A DNA stretch of 64,000 nt, taken from NCBI RefSeq assembly GCF_018130165.1, contig NZ_JAFCLZ010000007.1:248001-312000 (forward strand), read 5' to 3'. The first letter of the stretch is position 1. Every line of letters starts with the position of its first letter. Below are positions 9,632 through 18,440 of this stretch, piece by piece. The notes beneath the pieces are model-generated. The model was not told the origin of the DNA and ran no database searches. It saw only the letters and a program-made list of their open reading frames with translations. The position numbers and the translations under genes were made by a program. Source of the DNA: Bradyrhizobium sp. JYMT SZCCT0180 (GTDB lineage Bacteria; Pseudomonadota; Alphaproteobacteria; Rhizobiales; Xanthobacteraceae).

Positions 9632-10571
9632 CATTCCCTCGGGGAAGCACAGCTGGCGCGATTATGCCTTGCTGCTGGCGCTAGCGTGCTGCTGGAGTTC
9701 GACGTATCCGCTGACCAAGATCGGCCTCGGCTCGATCCCGCCGATCACCTTCATCTCGGCCCGTTCGCTGATCGCGGCCGCATTCCTTCTCGTCATCCTG
9801 TACGCGCGCGGATTGCGTCTCCCGATCGATGCCAAGGCCTGGAAGCTGTTCGCCTTCCAGCAGAGCATCAACTCGACCATCCCGTTTTTGATGATCACCT
9901 GGGCGCAGCAATATGTGCCGGCGTCGAGCGCCGTGGTGCTGGCCTCGACGACGCCTATTTTTGCCTTCCTCATCACCTGGGGCATCACCCGGCACGAGCC
10001 GGCGACGCTGTTGAAGCTGGTTGGCGCCATCCTCGGCCTCGCCGGAACGGCCGCGATCATCGGGCTCGACGCGCTCGGCGGCCTTAGCAAGGACGTGTTC
10101 GCCGAAATCGTCATCCTCGTCGCCACCCTCTCCTTTGCCTGCGCCACCATCTTCGGATTGCGGCTGACCGATTACGATCCGATGGTGGTGGCGGCGGGCT
10201 CACTGCTGTTCGGCGGCTTCGTGCTGCTGCCGGCATCGCTGATCGTCGATCACCCCTGGACCTTGCAGCCGACGGCGGAAGCTTTGGCGGCGACCCTCGC
10301 AATGGGCATCTTCTCGAGCGCGTTCGGGCTGATGCTGTTTTACATGTGCCTGAGCCGGCTCGGCACCCTCACCACCAACGCGCAAGGTTATCTGCGCATA
10401 CCGATCGGCGTCGGTCTTTCGGTGCTGCTGCTCGGTGAATCCGTGCCGGCGAACCTCGCGCTTGGACTGATACTGGTCATGGCCGGCGTCGCCGCGATGA
10501 CCATTCCCGGCGATCGCTATGGCAAGTGGATCGACCGGCTGCGCGGCAGATCGAAGGCCCGGCAACCTTGA
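9621..10571 (+). CDS. EamA/DMT-superfamily transporter
   Basis: A 316-residue membrane protein with about ten hydrophobic spans in two EamA repeats. CCWSSTYPLTKIGL near residue 20 and the C-terminal repeat ending LGLILVMAGVAAMTI are typical of drug/metabolite exporters. The start is a TTG that overlaps the thioesterase gene by 11 bp; no in-frame ATG lies nearby. Translational coupling with the thioesterase is likely. The substrate cannot be told from sequence. Confidence 0.85.
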   Translation: MPPSIPSGKHSWRDYALLLALACCWSSTYPLTKIGLGSIPPITFISARSLIAAAFLLVILYARGLRLPIDAKAWKLFAFQQSINSTIPFLMITWAQQYVPASSAVVLASTTPIFAFLITWGITRHEPATLLKLVGAILGLAGTAAIIGLDALGGLSKDVFAEIVILVATLSFACATIFGLRLTDYDPMVVAAGSLLFGGFVLLPASLIVDHPWTLQPTAEALAATLAMGIFSSAFGLMLFYMCLSRLGTLTTNAQGYLRIPIGVGLSVLLLGESVPANLALGLILVMAGVAAMTIPGDRYGKWIDRLRGRSKARQP

Positions 10572-10595
10572 CGGAACGTCGAAGGGGATGGCCGC

Positions 10596-11561
10596 CTATT
10601 TCTTCTCTTCCAGCAGCTTGCGGTACTTCTCGACGTCGCGCGTCACGAGTTGCTGCAGCACTTCGGGGGTATGCTCATTGGCGTCGGGCGCAACGGTCGA
10701 GAGATCGTGAAAGCGCTTTTTGACGGCATCGCTCTCCACCGCGCTCTTCGCCGCCGCGTTCAATTTCGCGATGATCGCCGGCGGCGTGCCTTTTGGGGCG
10801 AACAGGCCGTTCCAGCCTTGCGCCTCGAATTCGGGAAGCCCCGCTTCCGCGGACGTCGGCAGCTCCGGCAAGGTCGCGAGCCGCACCGTCGAGCCGACCA
10901 CCATTGCCTTGACGAGCTTGTCGTCGATCGCCTGCGACACGGACGCCGCGGCATCGCAGACGCCATCGATCTGGCCGCCGATCGCATCCGTCAGCGCGGG
11001 CGCCGCGCCACGATAGCCGACCAGCGTGACATCGATGCCGGCGGCCTGCACAAAGCTCTTGCAGATCAGGAAATTCGACGAGCCGACGCCGGCATGTCCG
11101 AGATTGATCTTGCCGGGATTTTTCTTAGCAAAGGCGATGAATTCCTGAAGATTCTTGGCCGGAAAATCCTTGCGCAGCGCGACGATGCCGAAGGTCTTCG
11201 CCACCATCGCGATCGGCACGAAGGAGTCCGGCGTGAACGACAGTTTCGGATAGATCGTATAGGTCGCAGCGCTGGTGCCGGCATTGCCGATCGCGATGGC
11301 GTAACCATCGGCCTCAGCACGCGCCGCCCGCGCCAGCGCGATCGAGCCGCCGGCGCCTACGATATTCTCGATCACGATCGGCTGTCCGAGCGATTTCGCC
11401 ATCTCCTCGGCGACCACGCGCGCAATCACGTCCGAAGTGCCGCCGGCCGCGAACGGCACGATCATGGTGACGGGACGTTTTGGGTAATCCTGCGCGTGGG
11501 CGGCGGTGGCGAACGACAGCGTCAAAAGCGCCGCGGCCAGTTTCACCGCAAGAGAACTCAC
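10596..11561 (-). CDS. Bug/TctC-family periplasmic solute-binding protein
   Basis: A 321-residue tripartite tricarboxylate transporter receptor of the Bug family. A signal peptide ends in ATAAHAQ near residue 22, followed by the family hallmarks [38 protein letters not shown] and [11 protein letters not shown]. The start GTG overlaps the purQ stop codon (GTGA), so it is translationally coupled to purQ. No TctA or TctB membrane components are in the window, so it may be an orphan receptor. It is convergent with the DMT gene, 24 bp apart. Confidence 0.88.
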   Translation of the reverse strand: MSSLAVKLAAALLTLSFATAAHAQDYPKRPVTMIVPFAAGGTSDVIARVVAEEMAKSLGQPIVIENIVGAGGSIALARAARAEADGYAIAIGNAGTSAATYTIYPKLSFTPDSFVPIAMVAKTFGIVALRKDFPAKNLQEFIAFAKKNPGKINLGHAGVGSSNFLICKSFVQAAGIDVTLVGYRGAAPALTDAIGGQIDGVCDAAASVSQAIDDKLVKAMVVGSTVRLATLPELPTSAEAGLPEFEAQGWNGLFAPKGTPPAIIAKLNAAAKSAVESDAVKKRFHDLSTVAPDANEHTPEVLQQLVTRDVEKYRKLLEEKK

Positions 11562-12259
11562 GCCGCTTTTTCCAGATGCGCGACGAGGCCGGCGAACAGG
11601 CCACGACCGTCGGTGCAGCCCATGATGTCCTCGACGTGGTTTTCCGGATGCGGCATCATGCCGAGCACATTGCCGCGCTCGCTGACGATGCCGGCGATCG
11701 ATTCCGCGGCACCATTGATGTTGGAACTCTCGTCGACGACCCCCTCGGCCGAGCAATAGCGATAGAGCACCCGCCCCTCGCCTTCGAGGCGCTTGACCGT
11801 CTCTTCATCGGCCTCGTAATTGCCTTCGCCATGCGCCACCGGCACCCGGATGACCTGGCCGGCATTGTAGCCGCGCGTAAACGGCGTATCGGAGCGTTCG
11901 ACGCGCAGGTGCACATCCTTGCAGATGAATTTCAGCCGCGAATTGCGCATCAGCACGCCCGGCAGAAGGCCGGCTTCGCAGAGGATCTGAAAACCGTTGC
12001 AGACGCCGAGCACGAGGCCGCCACTAGCCGCAAAATCCCGCACCGCGTCCATGACAGGCGCACGCGCCGCAATCGCGCCGCAGCGCAGATAGTCGCCGTA
12101 GGAAAATCCGCCGGGCACCACCACGAGATCGGTGCCCTTGGGCAGCGCAGTCTCGGCATGCCAGACCATCACGGCCTCATTGCCCGATGCGAGTTTGAGC
12201 GCCCGCGCCATGTCGCGCTCGCGATTGATGCCAGGAAAGACGAGAACGGCTGATTTCAT
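11558..12259 (-). CDS. purQ: FGAM synthase glutaminase subunit PurQ
   Basis: Class-I glutamine amidotransferase that supplies ammonia to PurL. The 233-residue protein shows [22 protein letters not shown] near residue 48, the nucleophile motif [10 protein letters not shown] near residue 84, and the catalytic His/Glu region [10 protein letters not shown] near residue 205. It lies 9 bp downstream of purS and overlaps the start of the Bug-type gene by 3-4 bases. Confidence 0.97.
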   Translation of the reverse strand: MKSAVLVFPGINRERDMARALKLASGNEAVMVWHAETALPKGTDLVVVPGGFSYGDYLRCGAIAARAPVMDAVRDFAASGGLVLGVCNGFQILCEAGLLPGVLMRNSRLKFICKDVHLRVERSDTPFTRGYNAGQVIRVPVAHGEGNYEADEETVKRLEGEGRVLYRYCSAEGVVDESSNINGAAESIAGIVSERGNVLGMMPHPENHVEDIMGCTDGRGLFAGLVAHLEKAA

Positions 12260-12268
12260 TGCTAGCGC

Positions 12269-12508
12269 CTAGAGCAGTTCGACCCGGTAGTTCTCGATCA
12301 CGGTGTTCGCCAGCAGCTTGTCAGCGGCGTCTTTCAACGCCGCCTCGGCCTTGGCCTTGTCCGAGCCTGACAGTTCGATGTCGAACACCTTGCCCTGACG
12401 GACGCTGGCGACACCGTCGACGCCGAGCGATTTCAGCGCGCCTTCGATGGCCTTGCCCTGCGGATCGAGAATGCCGGACTTCAAGGTAACGGTAACACGT
12501 GCTTTCAC
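12269..12508 (-). CDS. purS: FGAM synthase subunit PurS
   Basis: A 79-residue scaffold subunit that bridges PurQ and PurL and channels ammonia. Typical sequence includes KARVTVTLKSGILDPQGKAI at the start and VRQGKVFDIELSG in the middle. It lies 10 bp after purC and 9 bp before purQ, making purCSQ one operon. Confidence 0.95.
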   Translation of the reverse strand: MKARVTVTLKSGILDPQGKAIEGALKSLGVDGVASVRQGKVFDIELSGSDKAKAEAALKDAADKLLANTVIENYRVELL

Positions 12509-12518
12509 GGGATCAGCC

Positions 12519-13286
12519 TCAGCTCTTCACCAGCACCGGGCCTGTGCCGGCCGGACGCTCGTTCTCCATCAGAATGCCCAGACGCTTCGCGACCTCGGTA
12601 TAGGCCTCCAGGAGACCACCGAGATCCCTGCGGAAACGATCCTTGTCGAGCTTCTCGTTCGACTTGATGTCCCACAGCCGGCATGAGTCGGGCGAAATCT
12701 CGTCGGCGACGATGATCCGCATCATTTCGTTCTCGAACAGGCGGCCACATTCCATCTTGAAATCGACCAGACGGATGCCGATGCCCAGAAACAGCCCGGT
12801 CAGGAAGTCGTTGACGCGGATGGCGAGCGCCATGATGTCGTCGATTTCCTGCGGCGTCGCCCAGCCGAACGCGGTGATGTGCTCTTCGGAGACCATCGGA
12901 TCGTTGAGCTGGTCGTTCTTGTAATAAAACTCGATGATCGAGCGCGGCAGCTGGGTGCCTTCCTCGATGCCGAGGCGCTGCGACAGCGATCCCGCCGCCA
13001 CGTTCCGCACCACCACCTCCAGCGGCACGATCTCGACCTCGCGAATCAGCTGCTCGCGCATGTTGAGGCGGCGGATGAAATGGGTCGGCACCCCGATGTC
13101 GTTGAGGTGCTGAAACAGGTACTCCGAAATCCGGTTGTTGAGGACACCCTTGCCCTCGATCACCTGGTGTTTCTTGGCATTGAACGCGGTCGCATCGTCC
13201 TTGAAGTGCTGGATCAGGGTTCCCGGCTCCGGGCCTTCATACAGGACCTTGGCCTTGCCTTCATAAATGCGGCGTCGACGGCTCAT
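12519..13286 (-). CDS. purC: SAICAR synthase PurC
   Basis: Joins CAIR and aspartate with ATP in purine synthesis. From the ATG at 13286 the protein has 255 residues and begins [20 protein letters not shown], the conserved SAICAR synthase start. Signature regions are [35 protein letters not shown], and the [13 protein letters not shown] block near residue 200. An in-frame ATG at 13316 would add ten residues and is less likely. It is the first gene of purCSQ. Confidence 0.96.
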   Translation of the reverse strand: MSRRRRIYEGKAKVLYEGPEPGTLIQHFKDDATAFNAKKHQVIEGKGVLNNRISEYLFQHLNDIGVPTHFIRRLNMREQLIREVEIVPLEVVVRNVAAGSLSQRLGIEEGTQLPRSIIEFYYKNDQLNDPMVSEEHITAFGWATPQEIDDIMALAIRVNDFLTGLFLGIGIRLVDFKMECGRLFENEMMRIIVADEISPDSCRLWDIKSNEKLDKDRFRRDLGGLLEAYTEVAKRLGILMENERPAGTGPVLVKS

Positions 13287-13606
13287 AGGGATGTACCGTG
13301 TTTTGTTGAAATCCATGAATTTGGTGTGCTCCGGATGACAAGGGTTTACGACCACGACGGAGCTGCCGTGAAGGCCAGGAACCTGATCTTAACCATCTGG
13401 AAACAGAACAAGAACCAAGCCTGTTGGCAACCTATCCGATTGGCCTATCCAGCACAATCGACACGGCCCAATTGGGCCCAACTTATACCTGTAGACTGCG
13501 GCTTAACGGCCCGTTGTTTTGCCGATTCGCCCCCTCTATCTAGGTAGGCGACGGGGCCGCCACAACGCGGCCCCCGCGTGCATCTGGCAGGGATTGGAAC
13601 TCAAAA
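13287..13606. promoter_or_regulatory. Divergent promoter region between purC and the DUF1476 gene
   Basis: A 320-bp gap with no gene I can support. It must contain both promoters. The only strong feature is a perfect 14-bp palindrome, GGCCCAATTGGGCC, at 13465-13478, preceded by a direct repeat of CCTATCC (about 13430 and 13445). Confidence 0.4.
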
Positions 13607-13930
13607 ATGAGCACTTTCGACAAGCGCGAAGAAGGTTTCGAGAAGAAATTCGCTCTCGATGCAGACCAGAAGTTCAAGGCCGAGGCGCGCCGCAACCGGC
13701 TGCTCGGAACCTGGGTCGCAGAAAAGCTCGGAATTACCGGCGACGCCGCCACCGCCTACGCCAAGGAAGTGGTCGCCGCCGATTTCGAGGAAGCCGGCGA
13801 TTCCGACGTCCTTCGCAAGGTGATGGCCGATATCAAGGCCAAGGGCGTCGCCCTCACCGAGCAGGAAATCCGCGCCAAGATGGACGAGTTGATGGCAACC
13901 GCCGTCGCCCAGGTGAAGGCGGGAACGTGA
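13607..13930 (+). CDS. DUF1476 protein (F1-ATPase inhibitor zeta-type)
   Basis: A 107-residue helical protein. The N-terminal FDKREEGFEKKFALDADQKF matches the zeta inhibitor of alphaproteobacterial F1-ATPase, a segment known in Paracoccus to block ATP hydrolysis. ARRNRLLGTWVAEKLG and the C-terminal EQEIRAKMDELM complete the family pattern. The ATG follows a GGATTGGAACTC leader. A palindromic repeat follows its stop. Function in this organism is inferred from the family. Confidence 0.9.
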   Translation: MSTFDKREEGFEKKFALDADQKFKAEARRNRLLGTWVAEKLGITGDAATAYAKEVVAADFEEAGDSDVLRKVMADIKAKGVALTEQEIRAKMDELMATAVAQVKAGT

Positions 13931-13938
13931 CACGCAGT

Positions 13939-14017
13939 GTCATTCCGGGGCGCGCGTAGCGCGAACCCGGAATCTCGAGATTCCGGGTCTGGTCCTAACG
14001 GACCATCCCGGAATGAC
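13939..14017. repeat. Intergenic palindromic repeat (GTCATTCCGG type)
   Basis: GTCATTCCGG at the left matches CCGGAATGAC at the right. Inner arms CCCGGAATCT/AGATTCCGGG add a second stem. It fills the space between the convergent DUF1476 and LysR genes, so it likely also acts as a terminator structure. Confidence 0.7.
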
Positions 14018-14024
14018 TGTGCGG

Positions 14025-14933
14025 TTACCGCTTCGGCGCTTTCGCTCGGCCATATTCCGCCCGGACAATCTCCAAGAACCGCCGCGACGCCGCGCTGAGG
14101 AAGCCGCCGCGGCGGGTCACCGTCACGACGTCCTGGCTTGCCTTGAGATCCCCGACGCGGATGGTCGCGATCGAGCCGTATTTCAGTTCTTCGGCAGCGT
14201 TGCTCTCCGAGAGCAATGCGATGCCAAGGCCGGCTTCGACCAGACGTTTCTGCGCGGTGAGGCTGTCGACCGGCGTCCAGCCGACCTCCCCCAAGCCATG
14301 GGTTTGAAACAGCGCAAACACATGTGACGCCGTGATCTCGCGCCGCCGCGGCAGTACCGGAAACGCGATCCAGCGTTCGCCGCGCAAATCGGCCAGTTTC
14401 GCGACCCGGCCGCCAGCACGCGGGTGATCGGCGGCGCACACGACCTGCAGCCGTTCGGCTTGCAGCAATTCGCAATCGAGATCGCGCGAGCCGTCGCGAT
14501 CGTAGCGCAGCCCGATGGTCGCCTCGCCGCGCCGGATCAGGTCGCTGACCTCCGCGCTGGTCGCGGTGCGTAAAGTCAATTCGACACCGGGATGTTCGGC
14601 GGCAAACCGCTTGAGGATTTCGGACAGCCTGCCGCCCGCCAGCGTGCCGACCACGGCGAGTGCGACCGGCCCCGAATCCGGCCGCGCCAGTGCGCGCACC
14701 GCATCCTGCGCGGCGGCGACCGCGCGCTCGGCATACGGCACCATCACCCGCCCCGCATCGCTCAGCATCGTCCGTCCCGCGATCCGCTCGAACAAGGGCA
14801 CGCCGAGTTCCTGCTCCAGGAGCGCGATACGCCGGGATATCGCCGGCTGCGAACGGTGCAGCGCCTTGGCGGCGCTCGAGATTCCACCGCGGCGGTGAAC
14901 CGTCAGGAAAGTGCTGAGCGCATCGCTGTCCAT
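14025..14933 (-). CDS. LysR-family transcriptional regulator
   Basis: A 302-residue LysR regulator. An N-terminal winged helix-turn-helix (DALSTFLTVHRRGGISSAAKALHRSQPAISRRIALLEQ region) is followed by a periplasmic-binding-like effector domain from about residue 90. I chose the ATG at 14933; a TTG at 14948 would add five residues. It is divergent from the isocitrate-lyase/PEP-mutase-like gene, 109 bp apart, and by the usual LysR arrangement probably controls it. I see no clear T-N11-A operator. Confidence 0.9.
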   Translation of the reverse strand: MDSDALSTFLTVHRRGGISSAAKALHRSQPAISRRIALLEQELGVPLFERIAGRTMLSDAGRVMVPYAERAVAAAQDAVRALARPDSGPVALAVVGTLAGGRLSEILKRFAAEHPGVELTLRTATSAEVSDLIRRGEATIGLRYDRDGSRDLDCELLQAERLQVVCAADHPRAGGRVAKLADLRGERWIAFPVLPRRREITASHVFALFQTHGLGEVGWTPVDSLTAQKRLVEAGLGIALLSESNAAEELKYGSIATIRVGDLKASQDVVTVTRRGGFLSAASRRFLEIVRAEYGRAKAPKR

Positions 14934-15042
14934 TTCCGGTCCATGCAAAAAGCTGATGATATGAAGAGGAATAACAAGTTAGGCTGATGGGCGGAAGCCC
15001 CCTATGTTTGGCCGCGAACCAACCAATTGAGGGAAACGAGCG

Positions 15043-15861
15043 ATGCGCAGCCAGATGGAAAAAGCCGAACTGTTCCGCGCCCTGCACGCGCGGCCCGGCG
15101 CCTTCATCATCCCCAATCCATGGGACGCCGGCACCGCCAAGCTGCTCGCCGCGATGGGTTTTGAGGCGCTTGCGACCACGAGCCTCGGGCTTGCCAACAC
15201 GCTCGGCAGCGCCACCGTCAGCCTCGATGCCATTATCGACAATTGCCGCGCCATTGCCGACGCGACCGACCTGCCCGTCAATGCGGATCTGGAGAATTGC
15301 GGCGCGGATGATCCGAAGACCGCCGCCAAGGCCATTGCGCGCGCGGCCGAAGCCGGCGTGGTCGGCGGCTCGATCGAGGATTCAACCGGCGATCCCACGC
15401 GGCCGATCTACGATTTCGCGCTCGCCGTCGAGCGGGTGCATGCGGCGGTCGAGGCCGCCCGCGCGCTGCCTTTCCCGTTCACATTGACGGCGCGGGCCGA
15501 GAACCTGCTGCACGGCCGCAACGATCTCGACGACACTATCAAGCGCTTGCAGGCGTTCGAAGCCGCCGGCGCCGACGTGCTGTATTCGCCCGGCGTGCAC
15601 GACATCGACACCATCCGCACGGTCGTATCGTCGGTCGGAAAACCCTTCAACCTGGTGATGGGTTTTGCCGATCCGACATTGACCGTGCCGCAGATTGCCG
15701 CCGCCGGCGTCAAGCGCATCAGCGTCGGCGGCGCGATGGCGCGGGTGGCGCTCGCCGCTTTCCTGAAATGCGCCCGCGAAATGAAGGATCAGGGCGCATT
15801 CACCTATGTGCGCGAGATGGCGCCGATCAAGGAAGTGAGGGCGGCGTTCGCGGCGGTTTAG
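15043..15861 (+). CDS. Isocitrate lyase/PEP mutase-family enzyme
   Basis: A 272-residue member of the PEP mutase/2-methylisocitrate lyase superfamily, which cleaves or forms bonds next to enolised 2-oxoacids in a TIM barrel. IIPNPWDAGTAKLLAAMGF near residue 22, LPVNADLENC near residue 79 (Mg-binding Asp/Glu), VGGSIEDS near residue 108, and TARAENLLHGRNDL near residue 150 mark the active site. The K-K-C-G-H motif of true isocitrate lyases is absent. Oxaloacetate decarboxylase or a carboxyphosphonoenolpyruvate-like enzyme are possible. Divergent from a LysR gene, its likely regulator. Confidence 0.85.
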   Translation: MRSQMEKAELFRALHARPGAFIIPNPWDAGTAKLLAAMGFEALATTSLGLANTLGSATVSLDAIIDNCRAIADATDLPVNADLENCGADDPKTAAKAIARAAEAGVVGGSIEDSTGDPTRPIYDFALAVERVHAAVEAARALPFPFTLTARAENLLHGRNDLDDTIKRLQAFEAAGADVLYSPGVHDIDTIRTVVSSVGKPFNLVMGFADPTLTVPQIAAAGVKRISVGGAMARVALAAFLKCAREMKDQGAFTYVREMAPIKEVRAAFAAV

Positions 15862-15896
15862 GGGATGGCGCGACCAAGGTGCAGGCCACGAGGACA

Positions 15897-16000
15897 GGTC
15901 CTCACCCTGAGGAGCGGCGTCTTCGCCGCGTCTCGAAGGGTGAGCCTACCAGCTCATGGTTCGAGACGCGCGCAAGAGCGCGCTCCTCACCATGAGGTCC
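15897..16000. repeat. Intergenic palindromic repeat (GGTCCTCA...TGAGGTCC type)
   Basis: Outer arms GGTCCTCACCCTGAGG and CCTCACCATGAGGTCC, with GTCTCGAA and TTCGAGAC inner arms. It lies between the PEP-mutase-like gene and the end of cynS, which converge. Confidence 0.65.
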
Positions 16001-16009
16001 TCCGTTCCC

Positions 16010-16498
16010 TTACCCCTCCTTGAAGCCATATTCGGGCACATTGCCGCTGGCGCCGTAATATTTGTACGGCAGGAATTTTCCGGACATCGTGATCTTGACG
16101 CGGTCGCCCTTGGGATTGGCGACGCGCTCCATCGCCATGTCGAAGTCGATCGCCGACATGATGCCGTCGCCGAATTCCTCCTCGATCAACGCCTTCCACG
16201 CCGGGCCGTTGACCAGCACCATTTCGTAGAAGCGATAGATCAAGGGATCGGTCGGCGGCATCGGCGTGCCGGTGCCGCGCATCGGCACCTCGTTCAACAT
16301 CGCGGTCTCGGATTTCGAAAGGCCGAACAATTCAGCCGCGTTCGCCGCCTGCGGTTTTGTCAGCTTCATCTGGCCGAGGATGGCGCCGACGATCAGCACC
16401 TCGGAGTAGCCGCCGATCTGTTCGCAGATGTGCTTCCAGCTCCAGCCCTTCTCGCGCTTGATGTCGAGCAGCTTTTCGGTGAGGTCTTCGCGTTTCAT
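16010..16498 (-). CDS. cynS: Cyanase (cyanate hydratase)
   Basis: Converts cyanate and bicarbonate to ammonia and CO2, detoxifying cyanate and releasing usable nitrogen. The 162-residue protein has an N-terminal helical domain and the C-terminal decamer domain with catalytic residues R89, E92 and S115, equal to R96/E99/S122 in E. coli with an offset of seven. The last residues (KFLPYKYYGASG) are typical. It lies 20 bp after the ABC ATPase gene and is the last gene of the cyanate uptake operon, downstream of the sigma-54 promoter at 19862. Confidence 0.96.
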   Translation of the reverse strand: MKREDLTEKLLDIKREKGWSWKHICEQIGGYSEVLIVGAILGQMKLTKPQAANAAELFGLSKSETAMLNEVPMRGTGTPMPPTDPLIYRFYEMVLVNGPAWKALIEEEFGDGIMSAIDFDMAMERVANPKGDRVKITMSGKFLPYKYYGASGNVPEYGFKEG

Positions 16499-16518
16499 GT
16501 CTCGTCTCCTGGTGAATG

Positions 16519-17430
16519 TTAGCGCGCGATCGTCTGCGGTGAATCGGTCTCGATCATTTTCGGCGAGGCAACGATGGTAGGTTCGCTCAAGCCCGGCCGC
16601 ACGATCGGCACGTTGCGCGGATCGTGGTTGGTTACAGTGGCCGCAAAGGTCTTGCTGCGGCTGACCAGGAAATCGACGATGTGGTTGCGCAGCGCGTAGT
16701 AATAGGGATGGCGGTGCAGATCGATGCGGCCGCGGTCCTTGGGCAGCGGATTTTCCACGATTTCCGCCAGCACCGCGCCCGGGCCGTTGGTCATCAGGAA
16801 AATCTTGTCGGCGAGATAGATTGCTTCATCCACGTCATGCGTGATCATGAACGCGGTCTGCCCGGTCTCCAGGCAGATGCGGCGCACCTCGTCCTGCAGC
16901 GTACCGCGCGTCAGCGCATCGAGCGCCGAGAACGGCTCGTCCATCAGCATGATTTTTGGCGTGATCGAAAGCGCCCGCGCGATGCCGACACGCTGCTTCA
17001 TGCCGCCAGACAATTCCGACGGGCGCTTGTGCTCGGAGCCGGTCAACCCGACCAGATCGATGAACTTCTGCGCATGCGCCTTCACTTTGGCGCGGTCCCA
17101 GTCGCGCCATTTCGAGGTGACGGCATAGGAGACATTGCCGAGCACCGTGCGCCACGGCAGCAGCGCGTGGCTCTGGAAGATCACGGCGCGGTCGAGGCTG
17201 GTGCCTTCGATCGCCTGCCCGTCGACGATGACGGCGCCTTCGCTGGGCTCGTCGAGGCCGGCGAGGATGTTGAGCACCGTGGTCTTGCCGCAGCCGGAAT
17301 GTCCGATCACGCAGCCGAACTCGCCGCGCGCCATCGACAGCCAGAGATCCTCGAACACGCTGATCTGGCCGCCATCGGCGCCGGGATAACGCCGCGCGAT
17401 ACCTTCGATCGAGATGAATTTGTCGGTCAT
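16519..17430 (-). CDS. Cyanate/nitrate-type ABC transporter ATP-binding protein
   Basis: A 303-residue ABC ATPase of the nitrate/sulfonate/taurine class. Walker A GHSGCGKTT lies near residue 45, the signature LSGGMKQR near residue 145, Walker B ILMDEPFSALD near residue 165, and the switch His in ITHDVDEAIYLAD near residue 200. The C-terminal 70 residues extend past the domain. I chose the ATG at 17430. It follows the permease gene by 4 bp and precedes cynS by 20 bp, so cyanate is the likely substrate. Confidence 0.92.
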   Translation of the reverse strand: MTDKFISIEGIARRYPGADGGQISVFEDLWLSMARGEFGCVIGHSGCGKTTVLNILAGLDEPSEGAVIVDGQAIEGTSLDRAVIFQSHALLPWRTVLGNVSYAVTSKWRDWDRAKVKAHAQKFIDLVGLTGSEHKRPSELSGGMKQRVGIARALSITPKIMLMDEPFSALDALTRGTLQDEVRRICLETGQTAFMITHDVDEAIYLADKIFLMTNGPGAVLAEIVENPLPKDRGRIDLHRHPYYYALRNHIVDFLVSRSKTFAATVTNHDPRNVPIVRPGLSEPTIVASPKMIETDSPQTIAR

Positions 17431-17434
17431 CGCT

Positions 17435-18274
17435 CTACTCCGGGAACGTGACCATGCGCGTAAACCGCGCAAGGATCTGGTCGAGCAGCATGCCGACGAT
17501 GCCGATCAGCAGGATGGCGATGATGACGTTGGTGATCGAGAGGTTGTTCCACTCGTTCCAGACGAAGTAGCCGATGCCGGTGCCGCCAACCAGCATCTCG
17601 GCCGCGACGATCACGAGCCAGGCGATACCGATCGAGATCCGCATGCCCGTGAGAATGGTCGGGGCCGCCGCCGGCAGGATCACCGTGAAGGCGCGGCGCA
17701 CAGTCCCGACTTCGAGCGTGCGGGCGACGTTGATCCATTCCTTGCGCACGGCGGCGACGCCAAAGCTGGTGTTGAGCAGCATCGGCCATACCGAGCAAAT
17801 GAAGATCACGAAGATCGCGGAAATGCTGGAATCCTTGATGGTGTAGAGCGCGAGCGGCATCCAGGCCAGCGGCGAGATCGGCTTCAGCACCTGGATGAAC
17901 GGGTCGAGCGCCTTGCTGAACAGCGGCGACATCCCGATCAGGAAGCCGAGCGGTATCGCGACGATCACAGCCAGGAAATATCCAAGGGCGACGCGGGCGA
18001 TGGAATAGCCGAGCTGTATACCGAGGCCCTTGTCGTTCGGCCCGTTATCGTAGAACGGGCTCTTCAGATGCTCCCACAGCTTCGCGCCGACATCGAGCGG
18101 TCCCGGCATCGCCGACTTGCCGGCGGTCGCGGTCAGGCCCATCAGCTTGGCATATTCCGGCGTCATGTTGGCGACGGTGCCGGTGCCGCGCGTCGAAATG
18201 TGCCAGATGCCGAGGAACGCGGCGAACAGCGCGATCGACACGATCGCCGCGCGGAGACGCAAGGAGGAGGTCAT
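17435..18274 (-). CDS. Cyanate/nitrate-type ABC transporter permease
   Basis: A 279-residue inner-membrane permease of the BPD_transp_1 family. It has an N-terminal membrane span (AAIVSIALFAAFLGIWHIS), five or six further spans, and the EAA-like loop (SFGVAAVRKEWINVARTLEVG) that docks the ATPase. MRISIGIAWLVIVAAEML is typical of NrtB/SsuC proteins. It lies 4 bp upstream of the ATPase gene. A 118-bp palindromic repeat separates it from the binding-protein gene. Confidence 0.92.
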   Translation of the reverse strand: MTSSLRLRAAIVSIALFAAFLGIWHISTRGTGTVANMTPEYAKLMGLTATAGKSAMPGPLDVGAKLWEHLKSPFYDNGPNDKGLGIQLGYSIARVALGYFLAVIVAIPLGFLIGMSPLFSKALDPFIQVLKPISPLAWMPLALYTIKDSSISAIFVIFICSVWPMLLNTSFGVAAVRKEWINVARTLEVGTVRRAFTVILPAAAPTILTGMRISIGIAWLVIVAAEMLVGGTGIGYFVWNEWNNLSITNVIIAILLIGIVGMLLDQILARFTRMVTFPE

Positions 18275-18294
18275 CGGGCAAGACCTCTCAGCAC

Positions 18295-18412
18295 GTCGTC
18301 CCGGCGAACGCCGGGACCCATACTCCGCGGCGGTAATAATGAAAGAAGGTCGCTGACATCACGCCCAATCCAGACGACACGGCGTATGGGTCCCGGCCTT
18401 CGCCGGGACGAC
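18295..18412. repeat. Palindromic repeat inside the cyanate operon
   Basis: CGTCGTCCCGGCG-AACGCCGGGACCCATA at the left (hairpin with long outer arms) mirrors TATGGGTCCCGGCC...CGCCGGGACGAC at the right. A second copy of the same type is at 48738-48862, including the shared CGGCGGTAAT and CGGCGTATGGGTCCCGGC segments. It lies between the binding-protein and permease genes. Confidence 0.8.
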
Positions 18413-18440
18413 AGCGGCAAATGTAGTTGCACCCCCGCCA

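Noticed and set aside
14934..15042. LysR operator (T-N11-A) between the LysR gene and the PEP-mutase-like gene
   Set aside because: No convincing symmetric site could be picked out by eye.
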